From an uncultured Methanoregula sp. (GTDB taxonomy: Archaea; Halobacteriota; Methanomicrobia; Methanomicrobiales; Methanospirillaceae), in NCBI RefSeq assembly GCF_963662735.1, contig NZ_OY759744.1, positions 2,336,153-2,400,152 of the forward strand: a stretch of DNA of 64,000 nucleotides, read 5' to 3'. This document shows, piece by piece, positions 35,743 to 44,935 of the stretch (position 1 is the first letter of the stretch; each line of letters opens with the position of its first letter). The notes under the pieces were generated by a model, which was not told the origin of the DNA, did not search any database, and saw only the letters and a program-made list of their open reading frames with translations. The position numbers and the translations under genes were made by a program.

Positions 35743-35922
35743 TCACTGTTTGAGGTAATACCCGACAGCCATGCAGATCAGGCCAAGGTAGAACATGATG
35801 GCAAACGGCCACGAGAAGCCGAGGTTGATCGTATCCAGCCGCTTCAAATCCTGGACGAAGATCATTGCAAACCCGACAATAAACAAACCTATGCTGAGCT
35901 GTGATTTTGTAGCCTTGTCCAT
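35743..35922 (-). CDS. 59-residue two-helix membrane protein
   Basis: Starts MDKATKSQLS, then a hydrophobic helix (IGLFIVGFAMIFVQ), a polar turn (DLKRLDTINL), a second helix (WPFAIMFYLGLICMAVG) and YYLKQ at the end. AGGT lies about 9 bases before the ATG. The composition is that of a genuine small membrane protein. It lies convergent to the preceding gene (14 bases apart) and 92 bases upstream of the kinase coding end. Role unknown. Confidence 0.6.
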   Translation of the reverse strand: MDKATKSQLSIGLFIVGFAMIFVQDLKRLDTINLGFSWPFAIMFYLGLICMAVGYYLKQ

Positions 35923-36014
35923 GATAAAAGACCTGTACTGAATTATGTCAATCCAGCAGGAAAAAAGATTGCGGAGACCGGTTCCGGATCGGTTGTTGGT
36001 GGAAAACCGGAGGT

Positions 36015-37700
36015 TCAGGAGTTTTCTTCATTCGCCGGGGGAAAACGGTATTCCCCGGGCGGGATGCTGATCACGAACCGGACTCCCCTGCCCGGTTCGC
36101 CGGTCTCATCGAGACCGATTCCGGTGATTGCAAGGATCTCCCGGGAGAGAAAGAGACCCAGGCCGGTATTTTTCCCGAATCCCTTCTCGAAAAGGTGCGG
36201 TTTGTCCTCCATCGGGATCCCCGTACCATTATCAGTGTACGTGATTACCGCACCGTGATCGGTTTCTTCAAACAGGAAGGAGACCGCCGTTGCGTGATCC
36301 CCGTGACGGATCGAGTTCTCCATGAGATTGTAAAAAACTTTCTCAACCAGCCCGTCGGCAAAGATCTCAAGGCGCGGGATTTCAACCGAGACAGCGATAA
36401 TGCCTTCTGTGTTCAGCTGGCTTTTCGCTGACGCGATGAGCTGCCGCACGTTTTTCCAGGAGGGAACGCTTGCGCCAAGCTCCTGGTAGTCCCGGGTGAA
36501 GACGATCTGCCGCTCTATTGTCCGGGCTGTCCGCATCACCTTGTCAATGAACTCCTCCATCTTTACCGGATTATTGAGATGGTTCTTCGATATTTTGAGA
36601 AAACCCATCAGGACCAGGAGCTGGTTGAGGATATCGTGCCGCGTGATGGACGAGAGCATGGCCAGTCGCTTATTCAGGCTCTGGACGGCAACCTCGGTGC
36701 GCTTGCGTTCAGTGATGTCGCGTATGACCCCGACAATGAATTCCTGGCCGGAGGAATCCGTGTAATGGGTTTTCTTGAGCGTTGTCGTATATACCTGCCC
36801 GCTCGCGTTCCTGATGGTTGTTTCCGATTCATGGGGAGTTCGGGAGCTGAACACTGCATCGTCATCTTCAAAGAAACGCCAGGATGTTTCGTCCGGGAAA
36901 AAATCATAACTGGTTTTCCCGATGATATCTTCGCGTGACCGGCCGATCATCTGGCAGAACCCGTCATTTACCAGGATCCACCGGTGGTTGCGGTCCTTGA
37001 CAAAGACAGGGTCGCCAATCGTATTGATAACAGTCTCCAGGTTTTTGCGGGATTCCACTTCCAGTTCGAGCTGCATCTTCTCTTTCTGGATCCGCAGGTC
37101 GCGGATCTGGTTATGGAGGATGATGCAGAAGACCCCGACAGCAATGGAGGTCATAACGGTCATCGGGAGCGCCACATTGACAATGACCGTTATCACTTTC
37201 TCAACGGAATCGCCATCGAGAATCCTGACAATGATGGCAACTGCCGAGACAAACGATTCCACGACTGCCGTGATGATAACCGCATATTTCGTTGAGATCA
37301 GTTCTCGGTTGCTGTAGTAATAGACCAGGCCTCCCACAATTCCTGCGGTAAGCGGACCAATGGCCACGGCATATACGTTCGTTCCGCCAACTGACAGCCG
37401 GTACAGGAAACCGATTATGCCGGCCCCGAGCCCGACATACGGCCCGCAGGCAAGGCCGGCTGCCAGGGGCCCGAAATCCCGGATGTTCACGTTCGCGGTG
37501 TAAAACGTGATGCCGCTGCTCATGCCGTACACGGAGAGAAGGCCAAAGACAATGGCGAGAAATACCTGCAGGGCAACTGATGCCCGGTGTTCAAGTACCG
37601 GGACATAGAACCGGCTCTTCGAGAAGAGATAGGCAAAAAGGAAGACAACGCACGCCATCTGGAAGAGGAGCACGAATTCCCCGAAGAGGGTCACTGCCAT
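36015..37700 (-). CDS. Membrane sensor histidine kinase with LytS-like 5TM receptor and PAS
   Basis: 561 residues from the chosen start. Six membrane helices in the 5TM-LYT layout come first, with the NVNIRDFGPLAAGLACGPYVGLGAG motif. A coiled segment, one PAS domain (about 215-340, ending GVIRDITERKRTE), H-box SITRHDILNQL and an ATPase domain (NLMENSIRHG, TDNGTGIP, TGLGLFLSREIL) follow. The kinase half is clearly related to the one at 16566-18386. The start at 37700 is preferred over 37865 because the protein then begins at the first helix and a TATA-like box lies 37 bases upstream. LytS relatives sense envelope or metabolite signals; the signal here is unknown. Confidence 0.9.
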   Translation of the reverse strand: MAVTLFGEFVLLFQMACVVFLFAYLFSKSRFYVPVLEHRASVALQVFLAIVFGLLSVYGMSSGITFYTANVNIRDFGPLAAGLACGPYVGLGAGIIGFLYRLSVGGTNVYAVAIGPLTAGIVGGLVYYYSNRELISTKYAVIITAVVESFVSAVAIIVRILDGDSVEKVITVIVNVALPMTVMTSIAVGVFCIILHNQIRDLRIQKEKMQLELEVESRKNLETVINTIGDPVFVKDRNHRWILVNDGFCQMIGRSREDIIGKTSYDFFPDETSWRFFEDDDAVFSSRTPHESETTIRNASGQVYTTTLKKTHYTDSSGQEFIVGVIRDITERKRTEVAVQSLNKRLAMLSSITRHDILNQLLVLMGFLKISKNHLNNPVKMEEFIDKVMRTARTIERQIVFTRDYQELGASVPSWKNVRQLIASAKSQLNTEGIIAVSVEIPRLEIFADGLVEKVFYNLMENSIRHGDHATAVSFLFEETDHGAVITYTDNGTGIPMEDKPHLFEKGFGKNTGLGLFLSREILAITGIGLDETGEPGRGVRFVISIPPGEYRFPPANEENS

Positions 37701-37736
37701 GTAGAGAAATGACTGATGTATTAGATAAAAGTATCT

Positions 37737-37744
37737 AATATAAA
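37737..37744 (-). promoter_or_regulatory. TATA-like box of the LytS-like kinase
   Basis: TTTATATT on the minus strand, in an A/T-rich patch, about 37 bases before ATG 37700. It predicts a transcript starting near 37715 and so argues against the longer reading from 37865. Confidence 0.5.
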
Positions 37745-37892
37745 ATATCTTAGAATTGTGGATTAAAGTTTTTTCTAAAAGATCCAGGGACGAGAAAGTG
37801 ACTGCGGTATTTTCCCGGGCAGTCACTATACCGGATTTCAGGGGTTTACGCCATAAATACTGCAATAACCCGCTGGCTGATAAAAAAGAGGA

Positions 37893-38474
37893 TTAGAATT
37901 CCCCGATAACCAGGGAATAGAGAGCCGCGGACGTATGCGGGGGAGACTGGATATTCCCGACCATGATCCGCTCTTCGGGATACCCGAGATTCTCGCAGAC
38001 CGCGATCTGCAGGGGCATCGAGAGATCGCCAAGCCGGGTATACAGTTCATCCACATCGAACTTGGGGTCGGCAAGGAGGAACACGATCTTTCCCCGCTTC
38101 ACTTCGGCAAGGGTATCTGCCATGCCTTTCTCGTGCCCCCGGCCATGGGCTACCACGACCGAGACCCGGGCAAGCGGGATGTGGAGGCGGGATACGGCAA
38201 GCTGGAGGGACGAGATTCCCGGGATAACTTCGCCGGGCAGGTACCCGAGGCCGGCAAGCATCGGGTCGCCGGTCGAGAGGATGACCGACTCTTTCGGGAG
38301 CCGGCTCAAGTTCTTGAAATCATCAATGGATTTCACATTGCAGGTAGAGTTCAGGAACGGCCGGGCAAGCTCGATCGCCCGCTCCGACCCGTACACGAGC
38401 CGTGCTTTCTTGAGTGCCTGGATTGCCTGGGCCGTGATAAGGCCCGGGCCGCACCCCACGCCAATGATCTTCAT
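37893..38474 (-). CDS. cbiE: Cobalt-precorrin-7 C5-methyltransferase CbiE
   Basis: 193 residues, a tetrapyrrole (SAM-dependent) methylase. The N-terminal glycine loop is IGVGCGPG, the substrate-side motif is STGDPMLAGLG, and PGISSLQLA follows. It methylates C5 of the corrin ring; the decarboxylating C15 step is done by the separate CbiT at the other end of the operon. The start overlaps the cbiD stop by 4 bases, so translation is coupled. It is the last gene of the operon. A short C-terminus without the CbiT fusion is normal in archaea. Confidence 0.93.
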   Translation of the reverse strand: MKIIGVGCGPGLITAQAIQALKKARLVYGSERAIELARPFLNSTCNVKSIDDFKNLSRLPKESVILSTGDPMLAGLGYLPGEVIPGISSLQLAVSRLHIPLARVSVVVAHGRGHEKGMADTLAEVKRGKIVFLLADPKFDVDELYTRLGDLSMPLQIAVCENLGYPEERIMVGNIQSPPHTSAALYSLVIGEF

Positions 38475-39475
38475 GCTGTTTCTCCAAGGATTGTCCCGTC
38501 GCGGTTCAGGAGGACCACCCGTACATCCGGTCGCCGGGTTTTGAATTCGGCTAGCGTGTTCTTCATGATTTCCCCAAATGCCGGGGAAACGGAAAGTTCT
38601 TCCACGGTTTTGTAGCCGGTACCTTCAAGGATCTGCGGGTTAATGTACCGCAGGATAAGCGCCGGGAGACCCGAAAGAACCACGTCGCCACGGGCCGCAT
38701 CGAGTGTCTCGCGGATCTTGCCGCCGACAAGGATTACTTCCCGGTCCGGGAAGAGGAGCCGGGAGTACCGGAGCCCGACCCTCCCGGTCGTGAGAACCGG
38801 ATCCTTTGTCTTGGCTATCCGGGCAACGGTCGATTCGGTGAGATGGTCGTCCCAGGGCTCGACAAGCCCGGTGGTGCCAAGGATCGATATCCCGCCTTCT
38901 ACCCCGACCCGGGGGTTCAGGGTGTGCTGTGCCACATCGGCCCCGCGGGGAATCCGGATGGAGACCGTGACACCGGGAAGGCCGGCCTCTTTCTGCGCCT
39001 CTTCCACGGATGAGCGGATGCATTCATATGCAGCCGGGCTCACTGCCGGATCGTCCGTATGGTACCGGACCGTATCCCGGGAAAACCGGCCAACGCCTTC
39101 CCCGAAATGAATCGTGATCCCCTCTTTTGCGGGAACAGCGGTTGCAATAAATTTAGTGCCTGCAGTTACATCCGCCGGGTAATCCCCGCCGAATTTTTTG
39201 CAGTATGCAGTGCCGGCTTTGCCTTCCACCCGGACATCCACGTCAAGCCCGCACGGGATGCGGATCCTGACGGACCGGACCGGGCCAGTGAGCGAGAGGA
39301 CCGCGGCTTTTGCAGCTGCTGCTGCAGTCGTGCCGGTCGTGAATCCCCGGATAAGAACCGTGCCGGAAGCGGTCAGGACGCCAAGGCCCTGCTCCGCAAG
39401 CCGGAGCTTTTTTGCATCGGTGCACCGGGAGACCCATATATCCGGGTACTCAAAGCCGGTGACTGGATCCCGCAT
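38471..39475 (-). CDS. cbiD: Cobalt-precorrin-5B C1-methyltransferase CbiD
   Basis: 334 residues. The family signature RGFTTGTTAAAAAKAA lies near residue 44; IPRGADVAQHTLNPRVGVEGGISILGTTG and EIMKNTLAEFK follow. CbiD adds a methyl group at C1 during anaerobic ring contraction. Start MRDPVTGFEYPD has GAGG 9 bases upstream and overlaps the end of cbiC by 26 bases. The 40 residues before the signature are slightly longer than usual for the family. Confidence 0.93.
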   Translation of the reverse strand: MRDPVTGFEYPDIWVSRCTDAKKLRLAEQGLGVLTASGTVLIRGFTTGTTAAAAAKAAVLSLTGPVRSVRIRIPCGLDVDVRVEGKAGTAYCKKFGGDYPADVTAGTKFIATAVPAKEGITIHFGEGVGRFSRDTVRYHTDDPAVSPAAYECIRSSVEEAQKEAGLPGVTVSIRIPRGADVAQHTLNPRVGVEGGISILGTTGLVEPWDDHLTESTVARIAKTKDPVLTTGRVGLRYSRLLFPDREVILVGGKIRETLDAARGDVVLSGLPALILRYINPQILEGTGYKTVEELSVSPAFGEIMKNTLAEFKTRRPDVRVVLLNRDGTILGETA

Positions 39476-40136
39476 CCGAAGAGCCCTCGATGAAGATCGT
39501 GATGCACTCGTTGATCGAGGCCACGGCTACCGGCGTCCCGCCCCGGGTTCCTTCCGTTGATATCGAAGGGATATCGATCGTGCGCAGGAGTGCCTTGGAT
39601 TCCGCGGCATTGACAAAGCCGACCGGGGCACCGATGATGACTGCCGGGCGGACACCTTCTTTGACCATGGCGCAGAGCGAGAGGAGGGCAGAGGGAGCAT
39701 TTCCTATGACAACGATCGAACCCGGGAGTTTCTCTTTCAGGGCTATGAACCCGGCGGAGCTCCTGGTGATCTCCCGCTCGCGGGCAATATCGGACCCTAA
39801 GTCGAGCGCACAGAGCACTTCGCTCTGGTGCCCTTTTTTCTGGATACCGACCTGCACCATCCGGATATCCGTGATGATCGGGGCCCGGTTCCGGAGGGCA
39901 TCGAGCGCTGCCTTGACCGGGTTGTTGTGGAACCGCATGAGGTCTGCCATGGCAAAGTCGCCAACGGCAACCGAGCACCGCTGCTTGACCCGGTCTTCGA
40001 CCGTGACATTGCCCACCATCTCGCGTGCGAGCGTCCGGGACTTCTTCGAGATCGCGTAGCCTTCCTTTGTGTCGGCACCCGGATCAATATACGTATTTGC
40101 GGTGGTATCCCCGTGGCGTGATGATTCCTTTGACAT
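39450..40136 (-). CDS. cbiC: Cobalt-precorrin-8 methylmutase CbiC
   Basis: 228 residues. It moves the methyl group from C11 to C12 to give cobyrinate. Seen landmarks: GYAISKKSRTLAREMVG, the His-containing ADLMRFHNNPV, and VIGNAPSALLSLCAMV with GAPVGFVNAAESK. The start at 40136 overlaps cbiH by 53 bases but has a strong ribosome-binding site (GGAGGATG about 7 bases upstream), which supports it over shorter readings. Confidence 0.93.
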   Translation of the reverse strand: MSKESSRHGDTTANTYIDPGADTKEGYAISKKSRTLAREMVGNVTVEDRVKQRCSVAVGDFAMADLMRFHNNPVKAALDALRNRAPIITDIRMVQVGIQKKGHQSEVLCALDLGSDIAREREITRSSAGFIALKEKLPGSIVVIGNAPSALLSLCAMVKEGVRPAVIIGAPVGFVNAAESKALLRTIDIPSISTEGTRGGTPVAVASINECITIFIEGSSDAGSSHRL

Positions 40137-40881
40137 TATCCTTCATCCTCCAGATTCTGCTCTCTTTTCCGCCGATGATGACGGTCGTGTGCATATCAAC
40201 GGCCGGCTCGGATTTCTCGATCTCGCCAAGCGTGGTTATGATCTGTTCTTCGCCGTCGCGCAGCGCATTTTTCACAATCGCTACCGGGGTTGATGCATCG
40301 AGATGCTTTCTCGCGTGCTCGATGGCGAGCGCGAAGTTGTGCGGCCGGCCCCGGCTCTTGGGATTGTACAGGACAACCGGGATCCCGACCGAGAAGACCG
40401 CATCCAGGCGCTGCTCGATAATTTCGAGCGGCGTCAAAAGATCCGAGAGGCTGATCACGGCAAAATCGCCGGAGAGGGGCGAGCCTGCCCGGGATGCTGC
40501 GGCGTTTGCAGCGGTCACGCCAGGAATCACTTCGACATCGATCTCTTCTCCCGAATGTTCGAGCACTTCGAGCACGATGCTTGCCATGCCGTACACCCCG
40601 GCATCACCGCCGGAGACGATGGCCACCCGGTGGGTGTGGGCAAGCTCGATTGCCTGCTTTGCCCGCTCGACTTCCTTTCCCATCGAGCTCCGGATAACTT
40701 CCTTGCCCTTGATGATCGGCTCCAGCGGTTCGAGATACGAGGCATTGCCGATCACGTAATCGGCGCCGGCAACAGCCTTGAGGGCCCGGGGGGTTATGTA
40801 TTCCATGCGACCGGGGCCGAGGCCGACGATGGCAAGGGATCCTTTGGATTCAGTGTGCGATGGCAACCGTGACTCTCCCAT
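40084..40881 (-). CDS. cbiH: Cobalt-precorrin-3B C17-methyltransferase CbiH
   Basis: About 265 residues of SAM-dependent tetrapyrrole methylase. The loop is IVGLGPGRMEYITPRA; VSGGDAGVYGMA and PGVTAANAAASRAGSPL are the further signature blocks. CbiH methylates C17 and contracts the ring. The ATG at 40881 is preferred because it brings the N-terminus close to the methylase fold; an earlier in-frame ATG at 40992 would lie deep within cbiG. The 32-base overlap with cbiG fits the operon's tight packing. Confidence 0.92.
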   Translation of the reverse strand: MGESRLPSHTESKGSLAIVGLGPGRMEYITPRALKAVAGADYVIGNASYLEPLEPIIKGKEVIRSSMGKEVERAKQAIELAHTHRVAIVSGGDAGVYGMASIVLEVLEHSGEEIDVEVIPGVTAANAAASRAGSPLSGDFAVISLSDLLTPLEIIEQRLDAVFSVGIPVVLYNPKSRGRPHNFALAIEHARKHLDASTPVAIVKNALRDGEEQIITTLGEIEKSEPAVDMHTTVIIGGKESRIWRMKDNVKGIITPRGYHRKYVY

Positions 40882-41722
40882 AAACTTTCTTTCCCATAAC
40901 GAGTTCCTTTCTCCTTGCAACGGCAAGTGCCGAGGGTTCGGCAACCCCGAGAAGACCGATCCTGCCGGCCCGCGAAGGCGAAGTTCCCTCAATAGCGTTT
41001 ATTGTATCATCGTCTAGGAATATTAAATTGCCAGAGAGGGCACCGATTCCTTCCGCAAGGCCGGCCTCGTGGAGCTTCTTCGTGGTCGTGGCATAGACGA
41101 ACACTTCCTCCGGCGCAATGCCCGATTCGGTTAGGGCCGTGCGGATCGCACCGGTCACCTCCTCGGCTGTTATCCCTTTCCGGCAGCCGACCCCGACTGT
41201 GTACTCTCCTTTCCCGACAAGGATCGAGACATCCGGGCCGGCGATCACGATGCCGGGGCCTTTGACCGCATGCACCGGCACATCGCCGTCCAGCATCGCG
41301 GCATTCACCTGCCGGGTAGAATCCTTGTTGACGATATCGCAACCGCTCCGGTCCGCAATCGCCTCGACCGAGTCGCGGCCGGTGGCTTCCGTTGCCGTGG
41401 TGATGACCGGGACAAGCCCGAGCCCGGCAAGTTCTTTTGCCAGCTCGTTTGCCCCGTGGTGGCCGCCAATGAGCGGGATGGCGAACCGGAAGTCCGGGCT
41501 CACGACCACGACCGCAGGGTCGTTCCACTTGTCATGGAGAAGCGGGGCGATCCCCCGGACAACAATGCCCATGGACATGATGGCAACAATGCGCCGGGCC
41601 TTAGGGAACAGTTCCGCAAATGCCGCCGGCGTGTACTCGATGACATCCGCGTGGAGAAATCCGGCTATGCGTTCTGCGTGGGGAAGGAACCTCTTCAGTG
41701 CAACAACAACCGTATCGGTCAT
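40850..41722 (-). CDS. cbiG: Cobalt-precorrin-5A hydrolase CbiG
   Basis: 290 residues. It opens the delta-lactone formed by CbiH, losing acetaldehyde. The central block AIMSMGIVVRGIAPLLHDKWNDPAVVVV followed by GGHHGANELA, and the C-terminal VGVGCRKGITAEEV, are diagnostic. The N-terminal, middle and C-terminal parts are all present. The ATG overlaps the cbiF stop by 4 bases. Confidence 0.93.
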   Translation of the reverse strand: MTDTVVVALKRFLPHAERIAGFLHADVIEYTPAAFAELFPKARRIVAIMSMGIVVRGIAPLLHDKWNDPAVVVVSPDFRFAIPLIGGHHGANELAKELAGLGLVPVITTATEATGRDSVEAIADRSGCDIVNKDSTRQVNAAMLDGDVPVHAVKGPGIVIAGPDVSILVGKGEYTVGVGCRKGITAEEVTGAIRTALTESGIAPEEVFVYATTTKKLHEAGLAEGIGALSGNLIFLDDDTINAIEGTSPSRAGRIGLLGVAEPSALAVARRKELVMGKKVYGRVTVAIAH

Positions 41723-42453
41723 GAGTAGAGGTGCGAGCGCTGGTAGCCGGATTCGATACCGCTGACCGCCCTGCCGACGATGAGAAGCGCGGAACGGGTG
41801 ATGCCGGCCTCCCGGGCTTTTTCGGCTATATCCTCAACCGTGCCAAGGATGATCTTCTGGTCAGCCCAGGATGCGTGGAAGACGACCGCTGCCGGGGTAT
41901 CTTTCGGGCATGCGAGTTTTGCGGTGATATCTGAAAAGTGTTCGGAGCCAAGGAAGAACGCCATCGTGGCCGGGTACTGCGAGAGCTCGGCGATGTAGTC
42001 TTTCTCAAGCGTCTTACCAGCAGGCCGGGTGATGATCAGGGTCTCCGAAACCCCCCGGGGCGTGTACTCGGTGGTGAGAGCCGCTGCTGCGGCAAAAACC
42101 GATGAGACACCGGGCACGATCCGTACCGTGATTTTGTGTTTTTTAAGTTCGGCAATCTGTTCCACGATCGAGCCGTAGAGTGCCGGGTCGCCGGAATGGA
42201 GCCGGACAACGGTCTTGCCCTTCTTTACCCGGTCCGCCATGAGGGCCACCATGTCGTCAAGGTGCATGCCCCAGCTGTCCACTTTCTCGGACGCACGGCT
42301 TGATGCAACGAGCACGGGATTGACGAGCGAGCCGGCGTAGATAAGCACGTCCGCCCGGTCGAGCAATCCTCTTCCCTTCACCGTGATGAGCTCGGGATCG
42401 CCCGGACCGGCGCCGACAAACCAGATCGTATTTTTAGGCTTATTTCCGGGCAT
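41719..42453 (-). CDS. cbiF: Cobalt-precorrin-4 C11-methyltransferase CbiF
   Basis: 244 residues. The SAM loop WFVGAGPGDPELITVKG, YAGSLVN, RLHSGDPALYGSI and PGVSSVFAAAAAL give a full-length CbiF. It methylates C11. The N-terminus starts 14 bases inside the end of cbiL. No oddity. Confidence 0.94.
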   Translation of the reverse strand: MPGNKPKNTIWFVGAGPGDPELITVKGRGLLDRADVLIYAGSLVNPVLVASSRASEKVDSWGMHLDDMVALMADRVKKGKTVVRLHSGDPALYGSIVEQIAELKKHKITVRIVPGVSSVFAAAAALTTEYTPRGVSETLIITRPAGKTLEKDYIAELSQYPATMAFFLGSEHFSDITAKLACPKDTPAAVVFHASWADQKIILGTVEDIAEKAREAGITRSALLIVGRAVSGIESGYQRSHLYS

Positions 42454-43045
42454 ACATCACGCTCATGTAATCGCTCTTTTCGGGAAGATCATCATCGCGG
42501 TACACTTTCATATCAGGGAAATACATCCGCTCCACGAGAACAAACTCCCGGTAGCCTTCTTTTCGCATGGCAGCAGCTTTCTCCCTGGGCTTTCTCACTT
42601 TCATGAGAACCTTCGTATCCGAGACCGTGCCATCCGTGACCGAGAAGCCCTCGTTGATGGAGACCCCGCCGGCTGCGGCAAACGCCGTGATGGAACTGAT
42701 CCCCGGCTCGGTCCGGAACTCAATCTTCGGATGCGTCTCGGCGATCACCGCACAGAGCCGCGAGAACGTTGAGAAGAAATTGGGGTCGCCGAGAATACCG
42801 AAAACCGCCAGGCCCTTCTCCGCCACGGGAGCAATCTTCCGGGCATTCTCTTCCAGGCACTTCCGGATCCGGGCCTCATCGTCCGTCATCGGGAAATCGA
42901 GCATCACCGGTTCCCGGTACGGGGCCACAAGGTCGTGGGCGATCCGGCCCGGCACAAAAACGCCGTCCGCCTCTTTGAGCAGCCGCACGGCCCGCAGCGT
43001 GAGCAGCTCCGGGTTGCCCGGCCCGAGGCCGAGCCCTACGAGCAT
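42440..43045 (-). CDS. cbiL: Cobalt-precorrin-2 C20-methyltransferase CbiL
   Basis: 201 residues. The loop LGLGPGNPELLTLRAVRLL, ILGDPNFFSTFSRL and PGISSITAFAAAGGVSI are family blocks. CbiL is the first methylation step of the cobalt-early route, at C20. It overlaps cbiT by 10 bases. It is shorter than the 230-240 typical of bacteria, but all motifs are present. Confidence 0.92.
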   Translation of the reverse strand: MLVGLGLGPGNPELLTLRAVRLLKEADGVFVPGRIAHDLVAPYREPVMLDFPMTDDEARIRKCLEENARKIAPVAEKGLAVFGILGDPNFFSTFSRLCAVIAETHPKIEFRTEPGISSITAFAAAGGVSINEGFSVTDGTVSDTKVLMKVRKPREKAAAMRKEGYREFVLVERMYFPDMKVYRDDDLPEKSDYMSVMYARK

Positions 43046-43584
43046 GCTGCACCCCGGCCGACAATGATGTACACCGGATCAATGGGCTTGAACATGACGC
43101 TGCCGGCAATTGCGTGCGACCGCGAGACCTGCACCTGCACGACCTCGCAGAAGAGCCCGAGCTCCTGGAGAGCGTTCACTGCATCGGCAAGGGTCGAGAG
43201 AAGCACCGCGTTGATCACGATTGTCCGCTTCACTTTTTTTGCAAGCGACGGCAGGATGGCGAGGAGATTTTTCGTCCCGCCAAGGAATGCACAGTCATAC
43301 ACTTCGTCGCGGTGCAGGAACGTTGTTGCTTCCGCACAAAAAAATTCGATATTGTGCACGCCTGCTTTCCGTGCGGTTTCCGTTGCCAGGGAAACGGCTT
43401 CGGGCCGCAGGTCGAGCGAGTATACTTTTTCCGAGAGCCGGGCCATAGCCACCGAGACTTTGCCGGTCCCGCAGCCGATCTCAAGGACCGTGTCGGTTTT
43501 GATGAGTCCCAGTTTTGCAAGGGAGACTGCCATGATCTCGTCCTGGGTCGGACCACCGGGGAGTTTTTGGTCGGGCATCTGCAC
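43036..43584 (-). CDS. cbiT: Cobalt-precorrin-6B C15-methyltransferase (decarboxylating) CbiT
   Basis: 182 residues, a class I methyltransferase, not of the tetrapyrrole-methylase fold. The start of the domain is PGGPTQDEIMAVSLAKL, and the SAM loop is LEIGCGTGKVSVAMARL. It methylates C15 and removes the C12 acetate carboxyl. It is the first gene of the operon cbiTLFGHCDE. The GTG at 43584 lies in a hairpin (CTGCAC at 43579-43584, GTGCAG at 43593-43598), while ATG 43578 is two codons later. That overlap may modulate translation of the first gene (inference). Confidence 0.92.
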   Translation of the reverse strand: MQMPDQKLPGGPTQDEIMAVSLAKLGLIKTDTVLEIGCGTGKVSVAMARLSEKVYSLDLRPEAVSLATETARKAGVHNIEFFCAEATTFLHRDEVYDCAFLGGTKNLLAILPSLAKKVKRTIVINAVLLSTLADAVNALQELGLFCEVVQVQVSRSHAIAGSVMFKPIDPVYIIVGRGAACS

Positions 43585-43709
43585 AAGTTTTGGTGCAGGG
43601 GAGTATTAAGGGTTGGGAAATTGGAGGGGGGGAGGAGTTGTTGAACGAAATTGTGTGCTGCAGAAAAATTGAAATTATTGACAGGAAATTTAAGCAAGAT
43701 TTTGCAAAA

Positions 43710-44110
43710 ATGAGCGGAGGTAAGCAGATATACCCTCACGGATTCCGGCATGCAGGGCGACTGACAAAGCCCGGGATGAATGCACTGGGATGGAATTGTG
43801 GATAATGTTCGGATGGTCGAAATTCTCGAACATGCCGGCAACGTATCTCCATTTGTCCGGTGCTGACGTGAAACAAAAGATTATGCAAAAGGCCAGCTTG
43901 GTTGAAGAGTCCGCGCAGGCCGGGGACCGGCCCCTCGATCCGGTGAAGTGTCCCCGGTGCGGGATGCTCAATACCGGGGATTCAGTTTATTGCAAGAGCT
44001 GTTCCATGGGCCTGCGGGATGAAGTGCGCCATCGGATGATGAGTCTTCATCAGCGTATCCAGGCATCCCCGGATTATCAGACGCTGAAGGAGAGAATAGA
44101 GATGGGATAA
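43710..44110 (+). pseudogene. Decayed tyrosine integrase with C-terminal zinc ribbon
   Basis: The catalytic end of an archaeal tyrosine recombinase is split over two frames. The first part, in frame up to 43805, reads KQIYPHGFRHAGRLT with the H-x-x-R box. The second, from about 43790, reads FGWSKFSNMPATYLHLSG with the nucleophilic Tyr, then the zinc ribbon CPRCGMLN and YCKSC and the tail SLHQRIQASPDYQTLKERI. The N-terminal half and the first Arg box are missing, and the conserved distance between boxes is shortened. It is therefore an inactive remnant and marks the left edge of the accessory region. Confidence 0.7.
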
Positions 44111-44157
44111 TTTTTCGATTTGAAACCATTCAGAAAGCGATGTTTTTTTCAAAAAAA

Positions 44158-44421
44158 TTAGGATTTAGATCCGACATACGCTAGCCCAATAAAAAAGAGT
44201 ACTCCCGCGAAAAGAGCCATAACCGTATGAGCTTTTGCAGTCAGATCGTTACCTGCAGCTTCGATTGATGCAGCTGTTTGTTCAACTGGCGTTCCATGGA
44301 GGGTTTCCTTCAAAAAGTGGCCTGCTGCTGATTCAACAGAACCGATACCGGCCGCAATCAGGAATACTCCGAAGATAGTGCCAATTACGGCACACACTAT
44401 TAGGGCGGTTTGGAAATTCAT
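44158..44421 (-). CDS. Small two-helix membrane protein
   Basis: 87 residues. Helix MNFQTALIVCAVIGTIFGVFLIAAG starts directly at the N-terminus, an amphipathic middle segment (HFLKETLHGTPVEQTAASIEAAG) lies outside or inside, and a second helix (VMALFAGVLFFIGLAYVG) ends in SKS. AGGA is 7 bases before the ATG. It sits between two integrase remnants, so it is probably cargo of the mobile region. No family recognised. Confidence 0.65.
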   Translation of the reverse strand: MNFQTALIVCAVIGTIFGVFLIAAGIGSVESAAGHFLKETLHGTPVEQTAASIEAAGNDLTAKAHTVMALFAGVLFFIGLAYVGSKS

Positions 44422-44751
44422 CTTGTCGTCCTGATCGATATGAAACCGAAGAAAGGACGATACCTTTAAGTAAGGATAGCGAAAAACAGATAATTGGTAA
44501 ATTTATTCTGGTTTTCGGAACCTATACAGGGTTTCGACCCTTTTTTGCATTCATACCAATCACTTAAATGTGGTATTTTACTAGTATATAAAGTACGACC
44601 GATTTTGAAAATCGAAAGAAAGGATCTCGTAGCTTAAAACACTGATCCGCGCCTATTTTAATCATATTTTCAGATCGAATCCTATTTCGACAGGAAACGA
44701 AGGGGGAAATTAAAATCTACTGGTTTGATTTTCAATATCACCGAGAACTTC

Positions 44752-44847
44752 GTGAGTGAAGTGCGCCGGAGGGTGATGAGCCTGCATCAGCGCATCCAGG
44801 CGTCTCCGGATTATCAGGTTCTTAAGGAGAGAATGGAGACAGGATGA
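44752..44847 (+). pseudogene. Integrase 3'-end fragment, second copy
   Basis: Only the last 31 codons of a related integrase remain, VSEVRRRVMSLHQRIQASP and on to the stop. The protein tail matches that at 44020-44110 almost residue for residue, but many third codon positions differ, so it derives from a related element rather than a recent copy. Confidence 0.6.
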
Positions 44848-44935
44848 TTTCGGACTTTTTCCAAAAAATAGAGGAAAGATCAAAGAAAAGAATCTTCACA
44901 ACACTTAATTGTTAAGGAAATATAACGAAGTTTAA

